Assembly: GCA_003117195.1 (NCBI GenBank)
Contig: BDSI01000099.1
Location: forward strand, 22,479 to 86,478
Direction of reading: 5' to 3'
DNA: 64,000 bases
Source: Eudorina sp. 2006-703-Eu-15
Taxonomy: Eukaryota; Chlorophyta; Chlorophyceae; Chlamydomonadales; Volvocaceae
The first letter of the stretch is position 1. Every line of letters starts with the position of its first letter. A model generated the notes under the pieces. The model saw only the letters and a program-made list of their open reading frames with translations. It was not told where the DNA came from and ran no database searches. Made by a program: the position numbers and the translations under genes. Positions 37,101 through 48,481 of the stretch are shown here, piece by piece.

Positions 37101-40100
37101 GTGTGTGTGTGTGTGTGTGTGGCCCTGCGCCAGGCGGCGGTTCCTGGGGGGGCCCCCGTTGCCACCCGCCATTATTGACGCCGCCACAGCCTCCCGACAC
37201 CGCCACCGTCACCCGCGCTGTCGCCGTCATCCCGGCACCCGTCGCGGCCGTTACATACCCACCCTCTATCCATCCATCCATCCATCCATCCATCCATCCA
37301 TCCATCCATCCATCCACCCAGTCATGCCTTCGCCTCCTTCTCCGCCCCCTTTTGCTAATAGTCCCGGTAACCCAAATCAAGACAGCGAAACCTCGGAAAG
37401 TCACCGTCTCAGTCCCTTACCACCTCCGCCAACGCGCCCACCTGTACCGGCTGCAGGTGGAGGAGCTGGCGGATGAGGTGGCGAACGGCGCGGGCACCCT
37501 GGCGGCGCTGTGGCGCTGGGCAGCCCAGCAGGCCGCTGCGGCCCCCCCGGGGGACAAATTCGAGCGGGCGGTCTTTGGGGCGCTAGGGGGCAGCGCGGCG
37601 GCGGCGGCGCCCGCCTGCGCGACGTGGGAGGACTTCGCCTGGGTGTACTGCAGGTGGGTTGTACGGAGACGGAGCTCACTGCAACCGTCTCGGCACCTCC
37701 CCAGGGCAGCAGCGCCGCCCGCCGTGCCTTCCCTCCCCATCCCTACTTTGTGCGGTGCCCGGACAGGTGGTACCAAGGAGTAGGCCTCAAGCAGCTCCCT
37801 GCCTTCTCTGATTCATTCCCTGATCCCCGCTGATCGTCCGCCGGCAGGTCATGGCTGGAGTCCCAGGCGATGCAGGCGGTGCCGCCGGCCCCCCAGGCGG
37901 TGGGCGACCTGGTGGCGGGGGACGCCGTCACGGCGGCGCTGATCCGCTGCGGCGTCGCGCCGGCGGCGGCGCAGCGCAGCGTGGACGGCGCCATGGCGGT
38001 GGTGATGGGATCCGGCGGCGGCGCCGCCGCGACGGCTATGACGCTGTACGACAGCGACGCGGCGATGGAGGTGGCGGCGGCCGCGCCGGCGGCGGCAGTG
38101 GGCGCGTCGCGCGGCTTCGGGCAGCTCTTCGCGCAGCACGTGATGTCCCCGGCGGCGATGGTGAACTCGGGACCGGCTGCCGTACAGGCCCTGCGTCAGG
38201 TGCAGGGCCTGCTGGTGCAGGGGAACATGCACTCGCTGGCGGCGCACCTGTTTGCGTCGCTCGTGGACCGCCGCGGCGGCGGCGGCGGCGGCGCCTCCGC
38301 CGCCGCCAGCTCCGACGCGGACGGCGCCGAGGACGCCAGTGGCGCCGTGGGCGCGTCCTTCGGCGGCGCCGCCGCCGCCAACCCGGAGCGGCGGCGGCGG
38401 ATGTGTGCGGCGGCGGCCCACATGCTGTTGGCGTTGGAGGGTCTGGGGGTGCTGCCGCACAACCTGGACCCCCGGGACGTGAAACCCGACTCGTTGGAGG
38501 TGCACAGGTGCGGCCGGGGGAGGGGAGGAGGCGTAGGCGGGAAGGGGAGGGTATAGGAAATTGGTAGACATATTCAAACTGCGCGCTGCGGGGAGGGAAG
38601 GGGTGCTAGCGGTGCTGGAGACACGTCTGCGCTGTGGCGGTCGTGGGTGCGGGTCTGCTGAACTCAGACTGGATGCGATGGGGAATTGGGAAATGGAATG
38701 GGGCTAAGGCGTTGAGCGCAGCGTCGGCCTCCCGGGTGGCGGGGTGGGGGGGAGCGAGGTGTTGGGTGGGCGGTGGCGGGGGAGGTGGGCGTTGACGCGT
38801 CTCGCTCCCTTCCCTCCCCTCTCCCACTGGGAAGCGTCCCATCGTTTGAGATCCTGGTACAGTCGATTCTCCTTCACCGGACCTTTGCTCTGGCAGCAGC
38901 GCAGTTTGAATTTGTCTTACCAATTTTCTACGTCCCCTCCCCCCTGTCTACCAATTTCCTACATCCCCTCCCCTCTACCTCCCGCCTGCAGCACCCTGGA
39001 CCTAGTCCAGCGGCTGCTGGGGTACTACACCGCCACCCTGCTGGAGCAGGAGCAGCTGAGCCTGGTGCCGCCCTACCTGTGTGTGCTGCGTCCCGCGCTG
39101 AGGTCCTCCCTTTGCGGGGAACTGCTGGCGCTGCACACCAGGAGGCTGACGGGTGGGTGGGGTGGGGGGGGTGGCTGGGGGAGTGGCTGGGGGGTGGGGG
39201 GGGGTCGTGTAGTCGTACTAGGACAGGGGGTGGCATACTACATAGGAAAGGGAGGATGGGTGCGCAGCCCTCGGTAGGGGTGGGTTGGTGTGATGAGGCG
39301 CCCACGAAGCTATCTGGGCCGCTTGGACGCCCGGTCGGGACTGCCGGTCCACCTTGTAACGGTTACAACCTGGGACCGCATGCCACAACGGCACAGGCCC
39401 GGCTGAGTCGGTTGCGGTGTGCCTCGGCCCTCCCGCGCATCCGTCGCGGCGCCAGGCCCCCGCCCCCCGCCACCCGGGAGGCTGCGTCCCTTCCCGTCCC
39501 TTCCCGTCCCTTCCCGTCCCTTCCCGTCCCTTCCCGTCCCTTCCCGTCCCTTCCCTTTGCTCTGGCACACTGCAACGCAGCGCAATATAAGCATGCCTAC
39601 CAATGTCCTACACCCTTCCCTGACCCTTCCCTGTCCCAACCCAGTCGTTGTTTCCCCTGTTTCCCCTGAAATTGAGTCCCACCCTGTTTCCCGGACCTCT
39701 GAAGGTGTCGGTGCCGTGGCGCCCGACGGCTCTGACCCGGAGCGGCTGTCGGACGCCCTGGCGGCGGCTGACGCGGAGTGCCATGCGGCCATCGTGTCGC
39801 TGGATTACTGGTTTCGGCGCTGCGTGGAACGGCAGCGGAAGCCCGCCGAAGAGCGCTCAAACTTCCTAGAGACCGACATCAGGTGCGGGACTCGAAACCC
39901 TGAAACCCTGAGCACGACATCGGCAGTGGCATCGGCAGTTCGGCATGCGCATTGCCATCGGTACAGCATATAGGCGAAGAAGACGTCGGCGTGGACTCGA
40001 CGTGGAGTCGACGTGGACACGACTTTATAACGGCCCTGAGAAGGCGCCCCGCAGGAGGGCAGGGCTTGGTGCCCGTGGCAGGGCAGCAGCAACAAACAAA

Positions 40101-43100
40101 CACGGGGCCGGCGGGAAGGGTCGTGGGAAGGCCTGGACGAGTAACTTGTCGGCGCACAAAAGGAGTGCGACCTTGTCAGGCTACCCGGAGGCTCTGAGAC
40201 CCGGTGTCCGTCCCGAGGTGTCTGGTCCAAACCAGCAAACCGCCCCTCCTCTCTGTCTGCCCTCTGGATTTGTGTGCATGTGTGTGTGTGTGGGGGGGGT
40301 CACTTCGCTCCGAAACCGGGGCATCCCTCCTCGCATCTCCCCGGTCGCCGTGCCCCATGCCCGCCGTTCTGGGCTCTCGTGTTGGGTTTTACAACTTAAC
40401 CTCCCCCACCCATGTCTCACGCCCCGCAGGCGGGACGAGCTCCGAATCCAGCTGGCCACCTTCACCCTGGCCTGCCGCCACGACCGCGAGTACGGACCCC
40501 ACCAGCGCGCCCGGGTGGCGAGGTGGCTGGCGCTGCCGCACGTCATCGCGGCGGAGTCGGCCGCAGCCGCGGCTGGCGCCGCCGCCGCCGCGGAGGCGGG
40601 CGACGACCGGGACGGCACCGCCGCGGCCGCGGCGGCGGAGGCCACGCTGATGGCCGCTTCGCGGGTGGACCCCTGGTGTTACTTTGACGTGCTGGATTTT
40701 GTGGACTGCCTGTGCTGCGAGTTCGCGTTGGGGGACAACGTAACCGCCGCGGCGGGCCACCGGCTGTTCGCGGAGGTGCTGCCGGAAGGTGCGCTGTGCT
40801 GTGAACCATGGGTCGCCACGCGCCGTCCCATGGGTCGGCGTGGCACGGGCGGGTGTTTCTCGGCTACACACACAGTGCATTGGCCACCGTTATGGGTCGG
40901 GCGGGGGGCTTCTTCGCTGAACACACAGAGGCACGCGCGCGCTGGCCACTGTTGGGCACTGCTTTGCCCCCCTTGCATGTCACGCACTCCTGCTGTGCCT
41001 CCCTGCCTACGGACACAGACACGCGCGGTCACAGACATAGCCTACCTACCTACCTACCTACCGCCACCTACCTACCGCCACCTACCTATCGCCACCCACC
41101 TACCTATCGCCACCCACCTACCTATCGCCACCTACCTATCGCCACCTACCTACCGCCACCTACCTATCGCTACCTACCTACCGCCACCTACCTACCGCCA
41201 CCCACCTACCTACCGCCACCTACCCCCCCCCTACCGCCACCTACCTACCGCCACCCACCTACCTACCGCCACCTACCTACCGCCACCCACCTACCTACCG
41301 CCACCTACCTACCGCCACCTACCTACCGCCACCCACCTACCTACCGCCACCTACCTATCGCCACCCACCTACCTGCCGCCACCTACCTACACCTACCTAT
41401 CGCCACCTACCTACCGCCAAACCCTGCGTCCCGACGTGCCTCGTTTTCAGACCCCACACCGGGCTGTTGTCATCGTGCGAATCCCCCCCCTGCAAGACTC
41501 CACTACGTAGCACCTCCACCTGCAGGTTTGTGATTTTTGCAAACACGTCAAGTAAGACCGCTTGACCCCTCCCATCATCTCGCTCGTTAGTCCTAACACC
41601 TGGCGGGGGGCCCATGCAGACCTCGAGCTGGCCGCCTGCGCCGCGGCCGACCACCTGGAGACCTCTGCCGTGGAGATGGCGGTGGCCGCCAACGCCGCGG
41701 ACGCCGCCGCCGCCACCAACGCCAACGCCCCCGGCAGCGGCGGCGGTCCGGTGTACCTCTTCGAGCAAGACCGCGCGGCGGCCGCGGCCGCTGCCGACGC
41801 GGACGACCCGGAGCGGCCGGAGCAGCCCTCGGCGGAGGCGGCCGCCGCGCTGGCGGCGCAGCTGCGGGACCGCGCGACGGAGCTGGGGGGCTGGCGGCAG
41901 TTCTACCGACTGGACGCGCGGCTGTCGGAGTGGACGACGCGGCATGAGGCGTTTGTGGAGGCGGCGCAGAGCGGCGGGGGCGGCGGCGGCGGGGGCGGCG
42001 CCGAGGCGCTGCTGGAGGAGGGCGGGGAGCTGCTGCAGGATTTCCTGGAGCACTTGGTGGGTGCGGGTGGGGATCCCCCTGATCGGGGGGCGGGAGGCAA
42101 CGGGGAGGGGCAGAGACACCCCGAGACGACGAAAGCCCAACGAAAGCCCGAGGTGAGAAATGCACACCATGGATAGTACCCGACCCGGGGGTCAGGTGAT
42201 AGACAGCGGAGGCATGCATTGATGTGAAGGCCGTAGTGGACACCACCCGGCTCGAGTGGCAAGGATCACGCCGCGGGCACCAACTTGCTGCACCCCCTCC
42301 CACCGTCCCCTCCAACCCAACTTGCTGCACCCCCTCCCACAGCCCCCCGCCTCCCCCAACCCGACGTCTTCTACCACCGTCCCCCGGCCCCGCCCCCCGG
42401 GTCCTCCCCCGGCCGCAGCTCCAAGCGGGCTGGATGCAGGAGCTCGCCGCACCGGAGCGGGCGCTGGCGGCGGCCTCCGCGGAGGGCTTCCTCCGAGTGG
42501 ACCTCGCCGTCACCTGCCCCCCGGGCTCCAGCGCCGCACGGGGGGGCCCGGCGGCGACCTGGGGGCAGCCCACCGCGCCCTACCCCGAGCTGCAGGTGCG
42601 CGGCTCAGCCGGCGCAGACACATCCAGCCTGGGAGGGAGGGAGGGAGGGAGGGAGGGAGGTTGCGGGTGTGTGCGCGTGTGGACTGAGCCGCGACGCAAA
42701 TGGAGGGAGTCCAGGCCGACGCAATGTGTGCAAGGAAAGAAACCCGGAACAGACGTGTAGTGTGTTGAGCGAGGAAGCCGCCCGAACCACCCGGTCCCAT
42801 GATACGTACCGGACGAGGGTTCATGTGTGTGTTATCAAGGAGAAAAGCTGAGCCGCGTTTGTGTGCGTGTGTGTGCGCCGGTGTACAAATCCCTCACGGG
42901 CGAGGCGTGCGGATATGCAAACGGACCTGCTTGGCCCTGGCTGGTTGGGCTATCAATCAACTTAAGACAGCGAAACCGCAAAAGAACAACAAGAACCGAT
43001 AACCGCCGATGTTGGCATTGACGAAGACGGTTGGGTTTTACCCCTCCTTCTCCTCTGTCTACCGACCTCCTATCCCCTCCTGCTTCGCGCCCTGTCGCTC

Positions 43101-44554
43101 CCTCCCGCCCCGCCCCGCCCCGGGCGCGTCAACCCTCAGGGCGCGGCGCTGGTGGAGTTCCGACAGGCTCTGGACGCGGGGCTGCGGCGGGCGGCCGCGG
43201 AGCGGGGCGTGGAGGTGGAGGTGGTGGCAGAGGCCAGCGCGGCGGAGGCGCAGGGCCACGGCCACGTGGCGCTCAGTCTCACGGTGGCGGCGGATCCCCA
43301 GGTGGGCTGGGCTGGGCTGGGGTGAGGTGCGGTGCGGATGCAGGGGGAGGTGGGGTGGGGTGAAGTGAGGTGGGGTTTTGGTGGAGAGTGACAGGGCGTT
43401 CATTCACTCTCCACCAAGCGTCCATGTACCGTGTTATGTCGCGCGCCTTGCTGCACGCGCGTCAAGATGGGTCGCATTGCACGCGAGTCGTGTGAATGAA
43501 TGTGTGTTGAGCAAGATACGGTACCCGGACGTACGGTATGTGTGTCGAAGTAACCCACCCATCCCGCATGTGTGTGAAAATGTGTGTTCGTAGGCAGGCA
43601 GAACAGGTGTGCGTGACATGCAAGGGGCAGAGAAGTGCCCACAAAATCGCCCGTGTGCGTGTGTGTCAGCAAAGAGAAAAGCTGAGCCGCGAATAAGCAG
43701 AACCGTGTCCAGAACCGTGTCCGTGCGTGTGTGTGTGGGGGGGGGGGGGCGGAGCTGCGGTATGAAGCATGTCATCAATGACAGCCGAGCTCTTGAACTT
43801 TTGGCTGTGGTCCTGCTCCTTGCACCATGCCCGTCCCGTCGAAGAAGCTTCCTGGTCATCGGTGTCTGTGAGATCCTAGCTCTTACCTAATCTCCGTTCT
43901 CGATGTGATGTACGGGCTGCTCCCCGTTCTGTGTCCATGTGTTCACGTCCCGTGTGCCCCCCAGCTGTGGCGGTCCCTGGTGGAGGTGGTGAGCTCGCTT
44001 GTGAGAGGGGAACTGGACGGGGTGCCGCAGCTGCTGCTGGTGGGGCTGGAGGCGGATCGGGCGACAAGCCTGGCGGTGTGCCGCAGGTGCTGCATCGGCC
44101 AGGTGAGGAGGCCAGCCGGGCTGAGGGTGAAACTGGGGAGGAGGGTCGGGTCGAGGGTGAAAGTGCTCTGTTGCGCGTGGGATTGTAGTTTGTAGAGGAG
44201 TAGTCGACGTTTTGCCATTGTTGGGCTGGGGAGCAAATCCAGCTCAGCCCAACCGAAATCAACTGCCGTGATCAACCGTCACGTGGCGCCTCACTGCAGG
44301 CGGTCATGCGGTGCGCCGGCCTGCGGCTGTCGCTGGTGGGACTGGGCGCGCACGCGGAGTCTCCCGCGACGGGGCCGCAGCTGGTGGAGATGCTGGCGGC
44401 GCCATGTGGCACGGGTCTGGAGACGGGCCTCCTGGAGCTTCTGAGCCCAGCACAGCTGGCGGGGGTCCTGATGGTGGAGGCGGACACGTACGAGCAGCAC
44501 CTGCGGAACTTGCAGGTTCACGCGCAGCAGCAGCGGCAGGCGATGTGGCGGTAG
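34142..44554 (+). CDS. NUP107: Nucleoporin NUP107
   Basis: Fifteen exons: 34142-34302, 34880-35107, 36031-36158, 36539-36658, 36946-37094, 37457-37653, 37848-38507, 38992-39152, 39705-39882, 40430-40788, 41620-42056, 42419-42595, 43140-43301, 43965-44102 and 44300-44554, total 3,510 bases, 1,169 residues. Structural subunit of the Y-complex (Nup107-160) in the nuclear pore scaffold. Family match is clearest in exons 3-7: [11 protein letters not shown], then [56 protein letters not shown] and [17 protein letters not shown], in the same order as animal and plant NUP107. The remainder is alpha-helical with Ala/Gly-rich insertions (for example residues from 38270-38390) absent from animal proteins. 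Intron 2 is built largely from a minisatellite derived from the end of exon 2. A poly(A) signal lies 127 bases past the stop. Confidence 0.88.
35082..35540 (+). repeat. 26/27-bp minisatellite carrying repeated 5' splice sites
   Basis: Seventeen copies, counted by eye, of a unit AACGATTCGGACCTGGCCAG followed by GTGGGG(G). The first copy is the last 20 coding bases of NUP107 exon 2 plus its splice donor (exon ends 35107, GTGGGG follows). The remaining sixteen lie in intron 2. Most keep AG|GTGGGG. Variants include GGACAGG (copy 5), GCACC (copy 11) and GCCCGG (copy 13). Units of 27 bases keep the reading frame and units of 26 shift it. Confidence 0.9.
37268..37317. repeat. ATCC microsatellite in NUP107 intron 5
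   Basis: About twelve tandem CATC/ATCC tetramers on the plus strand between exons 5 and 6. Confidence 0.9.
38881..38991 (+). repeat. Dispersed intronic element at the 3' end of NUP107 intron 7
   Basis: Contains CTTTGCTCTGGCAGCAGCGCAGTTTGAATTTGTC-type sequence, then ACCAATTTTCTACG and a second ACCAATTTCCTAC, followed by a C/T-rich tract running into CTGCAG, the exon 8 acceptor. An inverted copy lies at 38540-38590 in the same intron. Other copies are at 39555-39620, 46646-46772, 47279-47358, 21291-21310 and 59371-59400. Confidence 0.65.
39486..39555. repeat. 10-bp tandem repeat in NUP107 intron 8
   Basis: Seven perfect copies of TTCCCGTCCC on the plus strand, directly followed by a TTTGCTCTGGCA element copy. 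Confidence 0.9.
40941..41013 (-). repeat. Dispersed hairpin-like element (inverted copy)
   Basis: The reverse complement reads GTAGGCAGGGAGGCACAGCAGG...GTGCGTGACATGCAAGGGG...CAGTGCCCAACA. It matches direct copies at 43592-43645 and 47047-47100, which carry GGCAGGCAGAACA, GTGTGCGTGACA and AGTGCCCA in the same order. Confidence 0.65.
41038..41418. repeat. Large CTACCTACCGCCAC minisatellite in NUP107 intron 10
   Basis: About 380 bases of CTACCTACCGCCAC and CTACCTATCGCCAC units with CCACCTAC spacers, translating to Tyr/Leu/Pro/Thr repeats in one frame. It lies in the intron between exons 10 and 11 and begins directly after a dispersed element. Confidence 0.9.
43592..43691 (+). repeat. Composite dispersed element in NUP107 intron 13
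   Basis: GGCAGGCAGAACAGGTGTGCGTGACATGC...AGTGCCCACA is followed by a GT-rich run and then AAAGAGAAAAGCTGAGCCGCG. The first half recurs at 47047-47100 and, inverted, at 40941-41013. The last motif recurs at 42841-42857 and, inverted, at about 31114-31133. Confidence 0.6.
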
Positions 44555-44681
44555 CTTGCGTGTGCGGGATTGAGTGGGCCAAGTCGGAGCGGGAGAGGGG
44601 AACGCTGGAGGTTGACAGTTTCAAGGCGCGCGACGTTCTGAGGTGGCAACTGGCCAGTTGACTGCATGGCAGATATTTTTT

Positions 44682-44686
44682 TGTAA
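44682..44686 (+). terminator. NUP107 poly(A) signal
   Basis: TGTAA after a T-tract, 127 bases past the stop codon, in the position expected for volvocine-alga polyadenylation. Confidence 0.65.
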
Positions 44687-45059
44687 TCAAAGCATTTACA
44701 TAAAGCAGTGCACGTCACGGCCCTGGCGTCGCAGCATGGCGGTTTGCTCCGAGGAACTGGGGAACCGTTAGTGCGTACAACAATGCGGTAGAAATTCGGG
44801 GCTCAAGTGACAGCCACTTGTCGTTTATTCAATACAAGGCTAAGAAGCGATCGGCTTGCTTGCTGCAAACGTTTCAAGCAGATTCGGTTCTATCCGCTTC
44901 AAGCAACAAATATCTTAACTGGGGCCAGCTTCCCACAGTACTCTCTTTGTCAGCTCATTTTTGCAATTGGTGTTTTGCATCTGGCATATAGAGTGGCCCC
45001 GTTTGGGGCGCAACGTGGTCTTCTGAAGGACAAAGTTGCCAAGTCACCCTTGAGATAGG

Positions 45060-48000
45060 ATGCAAGGTTCGCAGCAGCAGGAGGAAATCCTTCACGTGGG
45101 CTTCAATCAGGTTTGTTGCGCTGCGGTAAACATGAATCCTTGCGCAAGTGGCTTACGCTGTTTCCAGCCACTGTGCAGGACTATGGTTGTTTCTCGTGCG
45201 GGACGACGAACGGGTTTCGCGTGTATAACTGCGAGCCGTTCAAGGAAACGGTAGGCAAGGCTTGTTGTTCGTCTGTTTTGCGGGACTTCGGGGAGAATCG
45301 AGTTGCGCGCGATAACGCTGAATATACCTTTGCGCAGTTTTGCCGCGGCTTCAACAATGGCGGGATTGGCATTGTTGAGATGTTGTTCAGATGCAACATC
45401 TTAGCAATTGTTGGTGGCGGAGCTGCCCCTCGTTACCCACCCACCAAGGTAAGTCCGGTTTGTGGACATGTATGCCTGTGGTAGGCACTTCATGATAATT
45501 GCCGTCGCTTAACCTCAGGTCATGATATGGGATGACCACCAAGGCAAGTGCATCGGCGAAATGACGTTCAGGAGCCAGGTACGCCTCCACCCAGCCCAAA
45601 ACCCTAATTGACCGCGCTGTCAAACCCAACATGCCCTGCGGCTTGCACCTTCGCGCTTGCCCATATCACTCTATGCTTCCAGCCAGCGCAATACCATCGT
45701 GAACACGTCGTCATGCCCGTTAGATACGCCCGTGAAAACCACGCACGGCTAACCGCTGCTTCCTCTGCAACCCACTTAGTGCCGTGAAGGCTTGTCAACG
45801 TCCGGACAGGCCCTTGCGTCTTTTTCATCCTCATCCCAGGACCCGCTCACGCAGGGTCTGTCCTTTGCTCCTTTGCTTGACCCAGATGAAGGAAGCGTTT
45901 ACCTTGGTGGTACCCCCTGCCCCAGACCCAGATGCCGCCCTGCCTGGCCCCGCCCTGCCCACCCCCCCTCCCCTTATCAGGTTCGTGCCGTGAGACTCCG
46001 ACGCGACCGTATCGTGGTCGCCCTGGAGCACAAGGTGCTGGTCTACAACTTCGCGGACCTGAAGCTGCTGCATCAGACGGAGACGTGCGCCAACCCGCGC
46101 GGGCTGGTGGCCATCTCCTCCACAGCGGCCATGTCCGCCACCACAGACAACACGGTGCTCGCCTGTCCGGGGTTGCACACGGGCCAGGTGCGGGCTCAGA
46201 ACTGCTGCTGCCCATCTGGGTCACGCACGGGTTTGCCGTTCCGTCACTTGCCATGCTGGTGAGTCGCCGAAGCCGAAGCCTCTGCAGGCCCTATCTGGGG
46301 CCACTGAGCACAGAAGTTAACGCGCATCATCAACGCGCATCGTCAACGCCACCACTACTACCACCACCAATCCTTGTTCCCACCACACCCACCACCACGA
46401 CCGCAGGTCCGTGTGGAACTGTACGACAGGCGGCAGACCAAGTTCATCCAAGCGCACAACAACGCGCTGTCGTGCCTGGTGCTGTCCATGGATGGCAAGC
46501 GGCTGGTGACGGCCAGCGAGAAGGGAACGCTCGTGCGAGTGTGGAACGCGGCGGACGGGCAGCCGCTGCAGGTGCGGCGCCCGCGGGAGTCGGCGGCTGC
46601 GGTGGGCGCGCCTTTTCTCCTCCCCTGAACTCCCCCTGGACCCCGGCTCTGGCAGCAGCGCAGCATAAATTTGTCTACCAATTTCCTATACTCCCCCTGG
46701 ACCCCACTTTGGGCCCCCTCTTGCTCTGGCAGCAGCGCGTTGACGTGCACCAGTTTCCAATTGTCCCCCCTTGAACCAGTTGTCCCCGCGCTGGACCTGG
46801 ATAATGATAGCCATTCCTAATTTTGCCCGGCAAAGGACGTTGGGTCGTAGTGGGTTGGGCGAGGAAACGCATCCGTAGTCAGTGCATGTGCGTGTGCATG
46901 TCAGAGCGTGTGCACGTGCATGTGTGCGGAGAGAGCAGCCGATCCGCCCGACCGTGAGAGGTCAACGACCCGCATGGCTTCGATATCCGGTTTACGGGCC
47001 TGCGTGTGAAGCGAGAAAGCCCGGCGCCTGTGTGCTGAGTGGGTTCGTGGGCAGGCAGAACACGTGTGCGTGACACGCTAGGGGCATAGCAGTGCCCAAA
47101 TAGTTGCCGTATGCGTACATCGCGTACCCAATGCCCGACCCCTGTAGTACTTCAAAAAGGCTGCGGTGTCGGAAGAACGCTGTCCATTTGCCGCGCTTTT
47201 GGGTTCGCTGCGCGTGGAAGACTACCTGCCTGCTGTGTGCCGTTTGTGTGTCTCGCCCTGCCTCCCTCCCTCCCGCCCTCAGTTTGAATTTGTCTACCGA
47301 TTTCTCTACCGATTTCCTATACCCACCCTCCCTCAATTTCCTGTACCCACCCTCCCGCAACTCCCTCCCTCCTTCCCTCGCTGCCCTCAGGAGCTCCGTC
47401 GCGGTGCGGACCCCGCCCGGATCTACAGCTTGGCCCTCAGCCGGTCCTGTGACTGGCTGGCGCTGACCTCGGACAAGGGCACGGTGCACGTCTTCGCACT
47501 GGGGCCGGCAGTGGCGCTGGGCCAGACCGGGGGGGCGGCCAAGCCGGCGGGCGCAGCGCCGCCGGCTGAAGACGTGCAGCGGGTCGCGGCACCGGAGGGC
47601 GTCCCGACGACCAACGGGACGAGCGGCGGAGGCGGCGAGGCGGCGGCGGGCGCGGCGACGCCGCCGCGGCAGAACCCCACGTCCTTCCTCAGCATCGTCA
47701 AGGTGAGTCTCACCTCGCCGCACATCGCCGCATCTCGCCGCACATCGCCGCACCTGGCCTCGCCTGGTCTCACCTCGCCTCGCCTCGCCTGGTCTTGCCT
47801 CTTACCGTGTTTTCTAGGGAGGCATTCGGGCTCAGGTGGCTAGGTGCTGAGGTGTTGCGGCCGCAGCGGCCCGGGGCACATACCGTACCACTGGTCAGCC
47901 GCGGCGGTACAGCAATGCGCCTCAGCACCCTCATCACGCACAGGCACACGCCCGGGTTCGGGTTCGGGTTCGGGTTCGGGTTCGGGAGGGGTGTTCAGTG

Positions 48001-48481
48001 TTTGCACCGCATGCCGGCAGTCCTCGGGCGCAACCTGGCCCCTATCGCATGTCACGCGCTCCGCCCTGACATCTAAGGGGACGCACCCACACGCACCCAC
48101 ACGCACACCAACGCTACAACGGCTACATGTCAAGCCGCGGCTGCCGATTCACTGCCAAACGGCTTGCGCCGTCTCTCCTCTCCGGCTTCGCCCCTTACCC
48201 CGCAGGGCTACGTCCCGGCTATCCCGCTGCCCAAGTACTTTAACTCAGAGTGGTCTTTCGCGCAGTTCCGCATACATGACGAGCCAGCCGGCACCTCGGG
48301 GCAGCCGCAGGAAGCCATCGTGGGTTTCGGAGCCGATCCCAACACGGTCCTGGTTGTGACGCGCGGCGGCTCCTTCTACAAACTATCCTTTGACCCGGTC
48401 AAGGGTGGGGCCTGCACCCAGCTGTCGTACTGCAAGTTCCTGGACAGACAAGACGCGTTGCTGGAGGGCAAAGCGCGGTGA
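45060..48481 (+). CDS. ATG18: ATG18 / WIPI4-type WD40 autophagy protein
   Basis: Eight exons, all joined between whole codons: 45060-45110, 45179-45250, 45338-45448, 45519-45578, 45981-46187, 46407-46571, 47391-47702 and 48206-48481, total 1,254 bases, 417 residues. PROPPIN beta-propeller that binds phosphatidylinositol 3-phosphate on autophagic membranes. Diagnostic features: [24 protein letters not shown] at the start, [30 protein letters not shown], the [10 protein letters not shown] and [12 protein letters not shown] blades, then [15 protein letters not shown] containing the lipid-binding L/F-R-R-G motif, and [11 protein letters not shown]. The LRRG form and this layout are closest to WIPI4/WDR45. 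Oddity: an Ala/Gly/Pro-rich insertion of about 50 residues after HVFAL, in the loop that binds membranes in the family. It lies in tandem 505 bases after NUP107. Confidence 0.88.
46646..46772 (+). repeat. Two dispersed intronic elements in ATG18 intron 6
   Basis: Two tandem relatives: CTCTGGCAGCAGCGCAGCATAAATTTGTCTACC... then CTCTGGCAGCAGCGCG...CAGTTTCCAATTG, each ending in C-rich sequence. Same family as 38881-38971. Confidence 0.6.
47047..47100 (+). repeat. Dispersed hairpin-like element in ATG18 intron 6
   Basis: GGGCAGGCAGAACACGTGTGCGTGACACGC...AGCAGTGCCCA, a near match of 43592-43645. Confidence 0.6.
47279..47390 (+). repeat. Dispersed element forming the 3' end of ATG18 intron 6
   Basis: CAGTTTGAATTTGTCTACCG, then two variants of GATTTCCTATACCCACCC and AATTTCCTGTACCCACCC, leading into an unbroken pyrimidine tract and the CTGCCCTCAG acceptor of exon 7. 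Confidence 0.65.
47956..47985. repeat. GGGTTC hexamer repeat in ATG18 intron 7
   Basis: About five GGGTTC units. This is not the Chlamydomonas telomere repeat (TTTTAGGG), so it is taken as a local microsatellite. Confidence 0.8.

Noticed and set aside
41038..41418. Tyr/Leu/Pro/Thr repeat protein
   Set aside because: It is the translation of an intronic minisatellite in NUP107, and flanking exon frames do not require it.
47956..47985. Interstitial telomere repeat
   Set aside because: The GGGTTC unit does not match the TTTTAGGG of Chlamydomonas or TTTAGGG of plants.
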